Assembly: GCA_036278735.1 (NCBI GenBank)
Contig: DASUKM010000030.1
Span: forward strand, 1 to 64,000
Source of the DNA: DASUKM01 sp036278735
Lineage (GTDB): Bacteria > Acidobacteriota > Vicinamibacteria > Vicinamibacterales > 2-12-FULL-66-21
Length of the DNA: 64,000 bases
Direction of reading: 5' to 3'
Shown here piece after piece: positions 1 to 8,818 of the stretch. The notes under the pieces are model-generated. The model had not been told where the DNA came from. It did not search any database and saw nothing but the letters and a program-made list of their open reading frames with translations. Positions within the stretch are counted from its first letter, which is position 1. Each line of letters starts with the position of its first letter. The position numbers and the translations under genes were made by a program.

Positions 1-180
1 GGGGACGGGGGACGGAAGACGGAGGACGGGGGACGGGGGACGGAAGACGGAGGACGGAAGACGGAGGACGGGGGACGGGGGACGGAAGACGGAGGACGGG
101 GGACGGAAGACGGAGGACGGGGGACGGGGGACGGAAGACGGAGGGCGGAGGGCGGAGGGCGGAGGGCGGCGGGCGGGCGC
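1..180. repeat. Degenerate heptamer tandem array, GGGGACG/GAAGACG/GAGGACG
   Basis: The window opens inside an array of 7-bp units. GGGGACG, GAAGACG and GAGGACG alternate in a fixed phase for about 20 units, then degrade to GAGGGCG and GCGGGCG. The strand is purine-rich. The array ends about 30 bp before the first gene's promoter box. Its start lies outside the window, so the full length is unknown. The same period of 7 recurs in other arrays here (28296, 35426, 45810, 48150). Confidence 0.9.
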
Positions 181-210
181 GCGAACCCAGCGGACAGAGG
201 AATGCTGGCG

Positions 211-216
211 TACACT
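211..216 (+). promoter_or_regulatory. TACACT -10-like box, 7 nt before GTG start
   Basis: TACACT matches TAnnnT and ends 7 nt before the GTG at 224. Transcription would then start at or next to the start codon, giving a leaderless mRNA. No Shine-Dalgarno sequence is visible. The spacing matches that seen at ten other genes in the window. Confidence 0.5.
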
Positions 217-223
217 CGCAGGC

Positions 224-1759
224 GTGTCTCCCGGCGAGATGGACCGCTATCTGTCCGATGCCGCGCACTTCCCCGGCGGCCACGCGGCGGCTGTCGCGAT
301 CCCGCACACCGCCGGCGAGGTCCCCCCCATCGTCCGCGCGGCGGCGGCGATCCTCCCCGTGGGGGCCCAGTCGTCGCTGACCGGCGGTGCGACGCCGATG
401 GGGGAGACCGTTCTGTCGACGGAAAAGCTGACGCACATCCGGTCGGCCTCGCCCGGCCGGATCGTCGTCGAAGCGGGCGTCGCGGTGGTGACGTTGCAGG
501 AGACGCTGGCGGGCCTCGACGCCTGGTTCCCGCCGGCGCCCACGTTCACGGGCGCTTCGGCCGGCGGGGTCGTGGCGACGAACGCGGCCGGGGCCGCGAC
601 GTTCAAGTACGGCGCGGTGCGATCGTGGGTCGAGGCGATCGAGGTGGTGCTCGCGGACGGCACACCGCTGAGCCTCCGGCGCGGCGACTGCGTCGCCGAC
701 GGTTACCACCTGCGGCTCGACGCCGGACGGGTGATCGACGTGCCGGTGCCGCGATATCGGATGCCCGACGTCGTGAAGCGCTCGGCCGGCTATCATGCCG
801 AGCCGGGAATGGACGGCGTCGATCTGTTCATCGGATCCGAGGGGACGCTGGGGATCCTGACGGCGGTGACCTTCCGGACGGCGACGCCGCGCCCCCTGAC
901 CGCGATGGCGCTGATTCCGTGCCGGAGCGAACCGCAGGCGCTCGCGCTCGTGGGCGCCCTGCGGACCGCGTCGTTCGCGACGTGGCGAGCGGCCGATCCG
1001 GACGGCATCGATGTGGCGGCGATCGAGCACATGGATCGGCGCTGCCTCGACATCCTGCGCGAGGACGGGAGCGATCGCCAGAACGACGTCGCGCTGCCGG
1101 CGGCCTCGACCATCGTCCTGCTGGTGCAGATCGAGCTGCCGCCCGGCACGACCGACGCGGCCGCGTTCGAGCAGATTGCCGGGGCCTTGACGGCCACTCG
1201 GGACGGCCCGCTCGTGCGCTTCTGCCGGCTCCTGCACGCGCACGGCGCGCTCGACGAGGCGGAGATGTCGCTGCCGGGCCAGGCGCGCCGCGCCGCGCAG
1301 TTCGTGGCGCTGCGCGAAGCGGTGCCCGCGGGCGTGAACCGCCGCGTCGGCGCCGCGCAGCGCGACCTCGATCCGCGGATCGCGAAAACGGCGGCCGACA
1401 TGATCGTGCCGTTCGAGCGGTTCGCGGAAATGATGGCGATCTACCGGGATGGGTTTGCGGCGCGCGGCCTCGACGCGGCGGTGTGGGGACACGTCTCGGA
1501 CGGCAACGTGCACCCGAACGTCCTGCCGCGGTCGTATGCGGACGTCGAAGCCGGCAAGGCGGCGATTCTCGCGTTCGGCCGCGACGTCGCACGCCTCGGC
1601 GGATGTCCGCTGGCGGAGCACGGCGTCGGACGGCACGCGGTGAAGCAGACGCTGCTGCGCGAGCTCTACGGCGCGGCGGGGATCGACGAGATGCGAGCCG
1701 TCAAGCGGGCGCTCGATCCCTCGTGGCGGCTCGCGCCGGGGGTCATTTTCCCGCGCTGA
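224..1759 (+). CDS. FAD-linked oxidase, glycolate oxidase/D-lactate dehydrogenase (GlcD-like)
   Basis: A 511-residue flavoprotein of the FAD_binding_4 / FAD_oxidase_C family, which oxidises 2-hydroxyacids such as D-lactate or glycolate. The N-terminal half has the FAD-binding pattern (residues about 45-205: GAQSSLTGGATP, SAGGVVATNAAG, GSEGTLGI). The C-terminal half ends with the family signatures HVSDGNVHP and AEHGVGRHAVK, where family members carry substrate and metal ligands. Length is normal. GTG at 224 was chosen because TACACT lies 7 nt upstream; ATG at 239 is an alternative. The substrate cannot be told from sequence. No GlcE or GlcF neighbour is present. Confidence 0.85.
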   Translation: MSPGEMDRYLSDAAHFPGGHAAAVAIPHTAGEVPPIVRAAAAILPVGAQSSLTGGATPMGETVLSTEKLTHIRSASPGRIVVEAGVAVVTLQETLAGLDAWFPPAPTFTGASAGGVVATNAAGAATFKYGAVRSWVEAIEVVLADGTPLSLRRGDCVADGYHLRLDAGRVIDVPVPRYRMPDVVKRSAGYHAEPGMDGVDLFIGSEGTLGILTAVTFRTATPRPLTAMALIPCRSEPQALALVGALRTASFATWRAADPDGIDVAAIEHMDRRCLDILREDGSDRQNDVALPAASTIVLLVQIELPPGTTDAAAFEQIAGALTATRDGPLVRFCRLLHAHGALDEAEMSLPGQARRAAQFVALREAVPAGVNRRVGAAQRDLDPRIAKTAADMIVPFERFAEMMAIYRDGFAARGLDAAVWGHVSDGNVHPNVLPRSYADVEAGKAAILAFGRDVARLGGCPLAEHGVGRHAVKQTLLRELYGAAGIDEMRAVKRALDPSWRLAPGVIFPR

Positions 1760-1895
1760 CGTACTTCTGCGGGTTCTGATCGAACTTCGTTTTGCAGACC
1801 GGCGCACAGAAGTAATACGTCTGCCCGTCGTAAGTGCTCTTCGCCGGCGCCGTCTTCTCGTCGACCGTCATGCCGCAGACGGGATCCCTGGCCAT
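1743..1895 (-). CDS. YHS-domain mini-protein (50 aa)
   Basis: An ATG at 1895 (complement) opens 50 codons that read as a YHS domain: the start MARDPVCGMTVDE, then YYFCAPVCKTKFD, then a QKYV tail. The DPVCGM motif plus two later cysteines is the core of the family, often linked to metal handling as a free protein or fused to P-type ATPases. The stop TGA lies inside the 3' end of the convergent FAD oxidase gene, a 17-bp overlap. GAGGAGCAAC just before the ATG gives a ribosome site. It is a complete stand-alone domain; its partner is unknown. Confidence 0.85.
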   Translation of the reverse strand: MARDPVCGMTVDEKTAPAKSTYDGQTYYFCAPVCKTKFDQNPQKYVSAGK

Positions 1896-2195
1896 CCGTT
1901 GCTCCTCTCGATCGCCCGTCTCGGGCGTCTCCGTCCATCATATCTTCCGCCGTCGCGTCCGGCGTCGCGCGAAAGCGCGAGCACGAGCGAGCGCCCCCGC
2001 GCCCGGAGCGGGGTCGGGGCCCCCGGCGAGGGCGCGGGTAGGGGGGGCGGCGGGGCGAAGCCCCCCGCATAAAGCGGCTCGGCCGATTGCGGGATGAGGT
2101 CGCCCGATGAGTTGACCGACCTCGACGCGACGCCTGACGTTGGCACTCGATTTGGAACACAGAGCCGTGGCCCTCATTCGTCAGGAGACCCCGAC
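1896..2195. other. 300-bp intergenic stretch with a GGGGCGAAGCCCC hairpin
   Basis: No gene is seen between the YHS gene and the glycosyltransferase. The sequence is very GC-rich. At about 2028-2068 it carries GAGGGCGCGGGTAGGGGGG followed by GCGGGGCGAAGCCCCCCGC, a stem-loop with a GAA loop. The same element recurs near 25010, 25150 and 31130, always on the plus strand ahead of a plus-strand gene. Confidence 0.6.
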
Positions 2196-3251
2196 GTGCG
2201 GATTGCTCTGGTCGCGCCCCCGTTCATCCCGGTTCCGCCCGTCGCGTACGGAGGCACCGAACTGTTCATTGCGCATCTTGCGGAAGGGCTCTGCGCGCGC
2301 GGGCACGACGTCGTCGTGTATGCGAACGGCGAATCGCGCGTCGCGTGCGAGGTCCGCTCGTGCTACCCGCAGGCGGACTGGCCGCCCGATCCCGAGGCGA
2401 ACCTGGCGCTCAAGTCGATCGACCACGCCGCGTGGGCGATTGCGGACGTGCGGACCGACCACTTCGACGCCGTGCACCTGAACGATGCCTCGACCGTTCC
2501 GCTCTCGCGGTTCACCGACGTGCCGTGCGTATATACGCTGCACCATCCACACGTGCCGTCGCTCTCGACGCTCTACCAGCGCTATCCGGAGGTCGACTAC
2601 GTCGCGATCAGCGACGCGCAGCGCCGATGCGAGTCGGGCATCAAAATCCAGACCATCTATCACGGCCTCCGGATCGACGATTATGCCTTCGAGGACCGCA
2701 AGGAGGACTACGTCTGCTTCCTCGGCCGGATGGCGCCGGTCAAGGCGCCGCACCTGGCGATTGCCGCCGCACGGCTCGCCGGCGTACGGCTCAAACTCGC
2801 CGGGGAGATCCAGCCGGTCTTCCGCGAGTACTGGGACTGCGCCGTCGCGCCGGGGATCGACGGCCATCAGATCGAGTACATCGGCGAAGCGGATCACGCC
2901 GTGAAGGTGGACCTGCTCGCCAACGCGCGCGCGCTGCTGTTCCCGATCCAGTGGGAAGAGCCGTTCGGCCTCGTGATGATCGAGGCGATGGCCTGCGGCA
3001 CGCCGGTGCTCGCGCTCCACGGCGGCGCGGTCGACGAAGTGGTCGTCGACGGCGAGAACGGCCGACTGTGCGACGATGTGGAAGAGATGGCGGAATGGGC
3101 GGCGGACCCTCTCGTGGATCCGTACCGGTGCCGGCGGGACGCGGAGCGCCGCTTCTCGCTCGAGCGGATGACCGGCGATTACGAAGCGCTGTATCGGCGT
3201 CTCGCGCGCGGCGGTATCGGGGCGACGGCCGGTGATCCCGCGCACGCCTGA
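2196..3251 (+). CDS. GT4-family glycosyltransferase
   Basis: A 351-residue GT-B fold glycosyltransferase. The start RIALVAPPFIPVPP and the early GGTELFIAHLAEGL segment are the acceptor-side Rossmann fold. The C-terminal half has the nucleotide-sugar motif EEPFGLVMIEAMACG (E-x7-E). GTG at 2196 is preferred: AGGAG lies about 10 nt upstream and the reading frame before it shows no homology. The end is 10 nt from the debranching-enzyme gene, so the two are probably co-transcribed. That pairing suggests a role with alpha-glucan or trehalose-like sugars, but donor and acceptor are not decided by sequence. Confidence 0.85.
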   Translation: MRIALVAPPFIPVPPVAYGGTELFIAHLAEGLCARGHDVVVYANGESRVACEVRSCYPQADWPPDPEANLALKSIDHAAWAIADVRTDHFDAVHLNDASTVPLSRFTDVPCVYTLHHPHVPSLSTLYQRYPEVDYVAISDAQRRCESGIKIQTIYHGLRIDDYAFEDRKEDYVCFLGRMAPVKAPHLAIAAARLAGVRLKLAGEIQPVFREYWDCAVAPGIDGHQIEYIGEADHAVKVDLLANARALLFPIQWEEPFGLVMIEAMACGTPVLALHGGAVDEVVVDGENGRLCDDVEEMAEWAADPLVDPYRCRRDAERRFSLERMTGDYEALYRRLARGGIGATAGDPAHA

Positions 3252-3261
3252 GCCAGACAGC

Positions 3262-5433
3262 ATGCCGGATATCACGCAGACGGAAGACCAGTACCACATT
3301 CTCGCGACGGGCGCCGGGGCGCCTGGGACATCCGCCGTCCTCAAACACGGCGACACCTTCGCCGTCTTCGATGGCCTTGGAGACATCGTCGCGGCCGGCC
3401 GGGGGGAGCAGGGGCTGTACCACGACGGCACGCGCTTTCTGTCGTCCTACCAGCTGCGCCTCGACCGCAACCGGCCGCTCCTGCTCAGCTCGCGCGTGAA
3501 CGCGGACAATTCGATGTTCGGCGCCGACCTGACGAATGCCGACATCACCGAAGGGGAAATGCCGCCCCTCGCGCACGACGTCGTCCATTTGTACCGGTCG
3601 CGATTTCTCTGGAATGGCGCCGTCTACGAGAGGCTGCGGCTCGTCAGTTACGAGACACGGCCGGTCACGCTCCGGCTGTCGTACGAGTTCGGCTCCGATT
3701 TCGTCGACATCTTCGAGGTGCGCGGCACCGAACGGGAGCAGCGCGGGACGACGCTCCCGCCGCGCGTCAGCCCGCACAGCGTCGAGCTGAGTTACCGCGG
3801 GCTCGATCGCGTGATCCGGCAGACGCGGATCGAATGGGACGTGCCCCCCGCGACGGCCGGAGAGCGATCGGCCACCTGGAACATCTCGCTGGCGCCGCAC
3901 GAGACCCTGACGATCAGCACGACGATCATCTGTACGGTCGGGAACCGGCGCACGACGCCCCCCACGCACGACGCCGCCTGGCGGCAGCTCGGCAAACGCG
4001 CGCAACGGGCCTCGGCGAGCTATGCGGCGGTCGAATCGTCGAACGAGCAGTTCAATGCCTGGCTGCGGCGATCGTTTGCCGACATGCAGATGATGGTCAG
4101 CGACACGTCGGACGGCCCGTATCCGTATGCCGGCGTCCCCTGGTTCAACACGCCGTTCGGCCGCGACGGCATCATCGCGGCGATCGAGACGCTGTGGATC
4201 AATCCGTCGATCGCGGCGGGCGTCCTGCGGTATCTCGCCGCGACGCAGGCCGACGATCTGGTGCCCGCCGAAGACGCCGAGCCCGGCAAGATTCTGCACG
4301 AGACGCGCGGCGGGGAAATGTCGGCGCTGCACGAGGTGCCGTTCGGGCGCTACTACGGCAGCGTCGATTCGACGCCGCTCTTCGTGCTGCTCGCCGGCCT
4401 GTATTACGAGCGCACCGCCGACCGGCAACTGGTGGAGACCCTGTGGCCGCACATCGAACGCGCGCTCGGGTGGATGGACGAGTACGGCGATCGGGACCAC
4501 GACGGCTTCGTCGAGTACGCGCGCCTGACGCCCACGGGCCTCGCCCAGCAGGGGTGGAAGGACTCGCAGGACTCGGTGTTCCACGCCGACGGCCGGCTCG
4601 CGGATCCGCCGATTGCGCTCTGCGAAGTGCAGGCGTACGTGTACGGCGCCCGGCGCGCCGCCGCGATGCTCGCGCGCGTGCGGGGCGGATCCTCGCGCGC
4701 GGAGGAACTCGAGCAGCAGGCCGAGCGGCTTCGGCAGCATTTCGAGGACGCGTTCTGGTCCGACGAGCTGGGGCTTTACGCGCTGGCGCTCGACGGCGAC
4801 AAACGCCCGTGCCTGGTCCGGACGTCCAACGCGGGCCAGTGCCTCCTCACCGGCATCGCGAGCGCCCGCCGGGCGCGACGCGTCGCGGAAACGCTGATGT
4901 CGGGCGACCTGTTCTCGGGATGGGGCATCCGGACCGTCGCCTCCACCGAGGCGCGCTACAACCCGATGTCGTATCACAACGGCTCGATCTGGCCGCACGA
5001 CAACGCGCTCGTCGCCGCCGGTCTGGCGCGCTACGGGCTGAGCGAATTCGTCCATCCGGTGCTGTCGGCGATGTTCGACGCGAGCCTGTTCGTCGATCTG
5101 CACCGGCTGCCGGAGCTGTTCTGCGGCTTCCGCCGCCGCGAGCGCGGCGAAGGACCGACGCTCTATCCCGTGGCGTGCTCCCCCCAGGCGTGGGCGTCTG
5201 GCAGCGTGTTCCTGCTGCTGCAGGCGTCGTTGGGGCTGGGCATCGACGCCGTCCACCAGCGCGTGACGGTTTCGCACGCGCAGCTGCCGTCGTTCACCAA
5301 GCGTCTCACCGTGCGGCGCCTGCGCATCGGGGCGCACGCGACCGTCGATCTGATGTTCGAAGGGCGTACCCACGACGTCGGGGTGACGGTGCTCGAACGC
5401 CACGGCGACGTGGAAGTGGCAATCACCAAATAG
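3262..5433 (+). CDS. Amylo-alpha-1,6-glucosidase / glycogen-debranching-type protein
   Basis: A 723-residue protein with the two-part layout of bacterial debranching-enzyme homologues. The N-terminal beta-rich domain (about residues 15-210: FAVFDGLGDI, GLYHDGTRFLSSY) matches the GDE_N type. An (alpha/alpha)6 barrel follows (about 255-640), with WFNTPFGRDGI, QGWKDSQDS and PMSYHNGSIWPHDNAL, holding the acidic residues of this glycosidase clan. ATG at 3262 leaves a 10-nt gap after the glycosyltransferase; a GTG at 3232 would overlap it. Homologues cleave alpha-glucosidic branches, but several act on other alpha-glycans, so the substrate is open. Confidence 0.85.
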   Translation: MPDITQTEDQYHILATGAGAPGTSAVLKHGDTFAVFDGLGDIVAAGRGEQGLYHDGTRFLSSYQLRLDRNRPLLLSSRVNADNSMFGADLTNADITEGEMPPLAHDVVHLYRSRFLWNGAVYERLRLVSYETRPVTLRLSYEFGSDFVDIFEVRGTEREQRGTTLPPRVSPHSVELSYRGLDRVIRQTRIEWDVPPATAGERSATWNISLAPHETLTISTTIICTVGNRRTTPPTHDAAWRQLGKRAQRASASYAAVESSNEQFNAWLRRSFADMQMMVSDTSDGPYPYAGVPWFNTPFGRDGIIAAIETLWINPSIAAGVLRYLAATQADDLVPAEDAEPGKILHETRGGEMSALHEVPFGRYYGSVDSTPLFVLLAGLYYERTADRQLVETLWPHIERALGWMDEYGDRDHDGFVEYARLTPTGLAQQGWKDSQDSVFHADGRLADPPIALCEVQAYVYGARRAAAMLARVRGGSSRAEELEQQAERLRQHFEDAFWSDELGLYALALDGDKRPCLVRTSNAGQCLLTGIASARRARRVAETLMSGDLFSGWGIRTVASTEARYNPMSYHNGSIWPHDNALVAAGLARYGLSEFVHPVLSAMFDASLFVDLHRLPELFCGFRRRERGEGPTLYPVACSPQAWASGSVFLLLQASLGLGIDAVHQRVTVSHAQLPSFTKRLTVRRLRIGAHATVDLMFEGRTHDVGVTVLERHGDVEVAITK

Positions 5434-5434
5434 C

Positions 5435-6346
5435 TCAGCGCAGGTCCTCTTTCAGCAGCGCCGTATTGATCGCGAAGGCGGCCTCCGCCCCTTCGGCGGC
5501 CGCCACGACGACCCACTGCACGGCGCGCGACGCGTCGCCCGCCACGTAGAGCCCCGACAGGTGCGTCGATTCGTACTCCCCCGTCCGGACGGTCCCCTTT
5601 TCGTTGAACTGGCAGCCGAGACGGACGCCGAGCGCGGACTGCTGAACCTGGCCGGTGGTGAAGAACAAGGCGCGGCGCGACAGCGGCGGCCCGGCAGCGA
5701 AGACTATCTGCTGCAGGAGCCCCCCCGTTCCCTCGAGCCGGACGATCGGCTCCTCGCGAACGGCAATCCCGTTGCGAGACAGCCGCTTCAGCCCGTCGTC
5801 GTCGATCTGCGGCGGGCCGTCGGTGCACAGCACCACGTCGCGGCTCCAGCCGATCAGCTCGAGCGACAATCCGAAACCGCGGGCGCCGCGGCCGTACACC
5901 GCGAGCGGCTGATCGCGCACTTCCCAGCCGTCGCAGTACGGGCAATGAAAGACGCTGCGGCCGTACAGGTCGCGGAGTCCCTCGATGTCGGGCACGTTGT
6001 CGGCGACGCCGGTCGCGATTAACAGCTTGCGGGATCGCACCTGCGTGCCGTCGGCCAGATCGATCTCGAAGCGCTCGTCGGCGCGGCACCGCGCGTCCAC
6101 CGCTTCGATGTCGCGGAGCGTGATGGAGTCGTACTGGGCCAGTTGCGCCCGCGCGATGCGAAGGAACTCGAGCGGCGGCACGCCGTCGCGGGTCAGAAAG
6201 CCATGCATCGCGTGCGACGCCGCGTTGCGCGGGCGTCCGGTATCGCAGACGAGGACGTGGCGGCGGGATCGGCCGAGGATCAGCGCGGCGCTCAGCCCCG
6301 CCGGGCCCGCCCCGACGATGACGACGTCGTACCCGGCAGCCGTCAC
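5435..6346 (-). CDS. Thioredoxin-reductase-like FAD/NAD(P) oxidoreductase
   Basis: A 303-residue pyridine-nucleotide disulfide oxidoreductase. The FAD motif VVIVGAGPAGLSAALI starts at residue 7. The redox motif HCPYCDGWE sits near residue 135, where thioredoxin reductase has CATC. A second Rossmann fold follows, then GLYVAGDAS near the C-terminus. CPYC is typical of TrxR-like enzymes that do not always use thioredoxin, such as dithiol oxidases. The GTG start at 6346 overlaps the kinase stop as GTGA, so translation is probably coupled. The 3' end is one nt from the convergent debranching gene. Confidence 0.85.
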   Translation of the reverse strand: MTAAGYDVVIVGAGPAGLSAALILGRSRRHVLVCDTGRPRNAASHAMHGFLTRDGVPPLEFLRIARAQLAQYDSITLRDIEAVDARCRADERFEIDLADGTQVRSRKLLIATGVADNVPDIEGLRDLYGRSVFHCPYCDGWEVRDQPLAVYGRGARGFGLSLELIGWSRDVVLCTDGPPQIDDDGLKRLSRNGIAVREEPIVRLEGTGGLLQQIVFAAGPPLSRRALFFTTGQVQQSALGVRLGCQFNEKGTVRTGEYESTHLSGLYVAGDASRAVQWVVVAAAEGAEAAFAINTALLKEDLR

Positions 6347-8706
6347 GCGGCGGCCCCGATGACGATCCGGAACCGCGCGTCGTTCCGCAGCGACGCCAGG
6401 TCCGGGTCGCGCGCGGCCCGGACCGCCGTCAGCGCGGGCAGCGCGCGGGTGACGCGTTGGAGATCGTCCAGCGCGCGTGCGGCATCGCCGAGCAGCGCGT
6501 GGGCGCAGGCGATGTAGTAGCGCGTGAACGGATCGTCGGCGCCGTTGGCGACCCGCGCGTCGAACGACGACAGCGCGCGCGCGAGGAACTGCCCGGCCGT
6601 GCCGGCGTCCTCTTTGCGCAGGTAGACCGCGCCGAGCTTCACGTTCAGCTCGATCAGCTCCCGCTCGCGCAGCGCGTGATCGCTCGAGGAGATGAACGCC
6701 ATCTCGCGCTCGTAGGCCTGGATGGCCGCGTCGTAGCGCCCCTGGAGATACTGCACGTAGCCGCTGCGCGCGTACGCCCCGACGATCTGCAAGCCGGCGC
6801 TGCCCGACGCCGCCTGCTCCTGCAGATCGACGGCGCGGCGGCAGGCCGTTTCCGCTTCGGCAAACCGCCCTTCCCAGGCATAGAGCAGCGCAACCTGCAG
6901 CCAGGCGTAGCCCGCTTCGGGATTCAGCGCGATCGCCTGCTCGAGCGCCGCGATCGCCGCGGGGAAGTCCGCCTGCCCCACCCACAGGGCGCGCCCGAGG
7001 CTCGCATGCCCCTGCGCGTTCTCGGGCTCGAGCCGAAGCCCTTCGCGGAGCGCGGCAATCGCCCCCGGCGTATCGCCGAGCCCGAGGCGCGCCGCCCCCA
7101 TCCAGAAATGCGCGTCGGCGAGCTGGGGATCCAGCCGAAGGGCCCTCGTTTCCAAATCGATCGCGCGCTGCGCGAGGTCGCGGAGGCCGAGGAACGACGA
7201 CTTCAACCCGTAGGCGCCCCCCAGGGCGGCCCACGCCTTGGCGTACGACGGATCGCGCCCCACCGCCTGCTCGAACGCATCGATGGCGCGATCGAGCGAA
7301 TCGCGCGTCGCCAGCCGCAGGTTCAACATGCCGCGGGCGTAGCTCTCGTACGCCTCGACCGACTGCGTCTCGGCCGCTTCGATCTCCGCGATGTCGGATC
7401 CGCGCAGCTCGAGGTTCAGCTTCTGCGTCAACTCGTAGACGATGCGATCCTGGAGATCGAAGATCTCTTCGATCGGCCCGTCGACTTTGACGGTGCCGCG
7501 CTGCTCCCCCGTCTCGACGACCACGAAACTGGCGGTGATGCGAAGCCGCGTCCCGAGCCGCTGATAGGCCCCGACGACGACCCATGTGGCCCCGAGCCGG
7601 CGGCCGATGTCGATCCCGTGCCGGTCGTCGAGTTCGTGCGCGGCGGCGCTGAGGTGGCGCAGCGCGTCGAAGACGCGCGCGCGGCCGATGATCGTCAGGC
7701 CGCGGACGTTCTTCAAATCGGCGCTGACCGTTTCGGCGATGCCGCTGCCGATCCAGTCGTCGGCGGGCTCGCGCGTGATGTTCGCGAAGGTCATCACGGC
7801 GACCGCGTAGGACGGACGCAGCGCCGCGGCGGGGGTGGTGCGCGAGGTGGGCGGCCGCGTGACGCCATCGAAGTTCCGCGCGAGCGCGCGAAGCTCGCGT
7901 CCGAACTCGGTCGCCGTCTGGTAGCGCCGATCCACCGGCTTTTCCAGCGCGCGCGCGACGATCGTGTCGAAGCCGGCCGGCACCGCGGCGTTCAGCCGCG
8001 ACGGCGGCAGCGGGTCGGCGTGCAGGACCTGATCGATGATCTCGGTCGGCGTGCGCCCGTCGAACGGCAGGCGCCCCGTCACCGCTTCGAACAGCACGAT
8101 CCCCAGCGAAAACAGGTCCGACCGCCCGTCGACGGGATGCCCGAGCGCCTGCTCCGGCGACATGTAGGCCACCGTCCCGAGCACCAGGCCGGCAGCCGTC
8201 ACCTGCGGCTGCGTCGCCGCGAGATCGGCACGCGCCTCGGCGAACTTCGCGAGGCCGAAATCGAGCACCTTGACCACGCCGCGCGGGGTCGCGATCAGGT
8301 TGGCGCTCTTGATATCGCGATGGACGATGCCGTGGGCGTGCGCTTCCTCGAGCGCCTCGGCCACCTGGATGCCGACGTCGGTGGCCTCGCGGACCGCAAG
8401 GGTCGCGCGCGCGATGCGCGACGACAGCAGCTCGCCCTCGACGTACTCCATCACGATGAACGCGCCGCCGCCGTACTCGCCGATGTCGTACGTGATCGCG
8501 ATGTTCGGCGATCGCAGCACCGACGCGGCGCGCGCTTCGTTGAGCAATCGCGCGCGGCTCTCGGCGTCGGCGCGAAAGGCGGGCGGCAGGAACTTGAGCG
8601 CGACCGTGCGGCCCAGCCGCACGTCCTCCGCCCGATAGACTTCCCCCATGCCGCCGGCCCCCAGACGATCGGTGATGCGGTAGTGCTGGATCGTGGTGCC
8701 GATCAT
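6343..8706 (-). CDS. Ser/Thr protein kinase with TolB/FlgO-like domain and TPR repeats
   Basis: A 787-residue Hanks-type kinase. The kinase domain is near residues 9-270: glycine loop LGAGGMGEVYRAED, VALKFL lysine, catalytic loop VHRDIKSANL, DFGLAKF, and activation segment GTVAYMSPEQ. Residues about 300-410 (YAVAVMTFANI onward) resemble the TolB/FlgO-like domain found after such kinases. From about 440 to the end there are TPR-type helical pairs (YAKAWAALGGAYG, AQGHASLGRALWVG). I see no membrane segment, so it is probably cytosolic. ATG at 8706 starts just before the kinase fold. The downstream flavoprotein overlaps by 4 nt and may be a functional partner. Confidence 0.9.
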   Translation of the reverse strand: MIGTTIQHYRITDRLGAGGMGEVYRAEDVRLGRTVALKFLPPAFRADAESRARLLNEARAASVLRSPNIAITYDIGEYGGGAFIVMEYVEGELLSSRIARATLAVREATDVGIQVAEALEEAHAHGIVHRDIKSANLIATPRGVVKVLDFGLAKFAEARADLAATQPQVTAAGLVLGTVAYMSPEQALGHPVDGRSDLFSLGIVLFEAVTGRLPFDGRTPTEIIDQVLHADPLPPSRLNAAVPAGFDTIVARALEKPVDRRYQTATEFGRELRALARNFDGVTRPPTSRTTPAAALRPSYAVAVMTFANITREPADDWIGSGIAETVSADLKNVRGLTIIGRARVFDALRHLSAAAHELDDRHGIDIGRRLGATWVVVGAYQRLGTRLRITASFVVVETGEQRGTVKVDGPIEEIFDLQDRIVYELTQKLNLELRGSDIAEIEAAETQSVEAYESYARGMLNLRLATRDSLDRAIDAFEQAVGRDPSYAKAWAALGGAYGLKSSFLGLRDLAQRAIDLETRALRLDPQLADAHFWMGAARLGLGDTPGAIAALREGLRLEPENAQGHASLGRALWVGQADFPAAIAALEQAIALNPEAGYAWLQVALLYAWEGRFAEAETACRRAVDLQEQAASGSAGLQIVGAYARSGYVQYLQGRYDAAIQAYEREMAFISSSDHALRERELIELNVKLGAVYLRKEDAGTAGQFLARALSSFDARVANGADDPFTRYYIACAHALLGDAARALDDLQRVTRALPALTAVRAARDPDLASLRNDARFRIVIGAAA

Positions 8707-8718
8707 GGATCTGGTCCG

Positions 8719-8724
8719 ATTGTA
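8719..8724 (-). promoter_or_regulatory. TACAAT -10-like box for the kinase gene
   Basis: On the minus strand TACAAT lies 12 nt before the kinase ATG at 8706. That predicts a very short leader. No good -35 hexamer is seen. Confidence 0.35.
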
Positions 8725-8742
8725 CGCGCAGCCAGGGGGAAC

Positions 8743-8818
8743 GGTCAGCCCGTAAAGGGCCGACCCACAGGATGCTGACCACACCTCCCCGTGTGGGTCA
8801 GGGCTTTATGCCCTGACC
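8743..8818. repeat. Dispersed double-hairpin element (GGTCAGCCC... / GGTCAGGGC...)
   Basis: Two stem-loops lie back to back: an imperfect one (8743-8751 with 8757-8765, one mismatch) and a perfect 9-bp one, GGTCAGGGC at 8796-8804 with GCCCTGACC at 8810-8818 around a TTTAT loop. A near copy is at 41769-41874. The stop codon and last three residues of the M61 peptidase lie inside the second hairpin. It could act as a terminator after that gene, but the repetition marks it as a REP-like dispersed element. Confidence 0.75.

Noticed and set aside
1..180. CRISPR array
   Set aside because: Units are 7 bp and directly adjacent, without unique spacers, and no cas gene is present.
6457..8778. A 773-codon open frame on the plus strand opposite the kinase gene
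   Set aside because: It has the Arg/Asp/Gly-rich composition typical of an antisense frame in GC-rich DNA and no recognisable motif, while the minus strand encodes a clear kinase.
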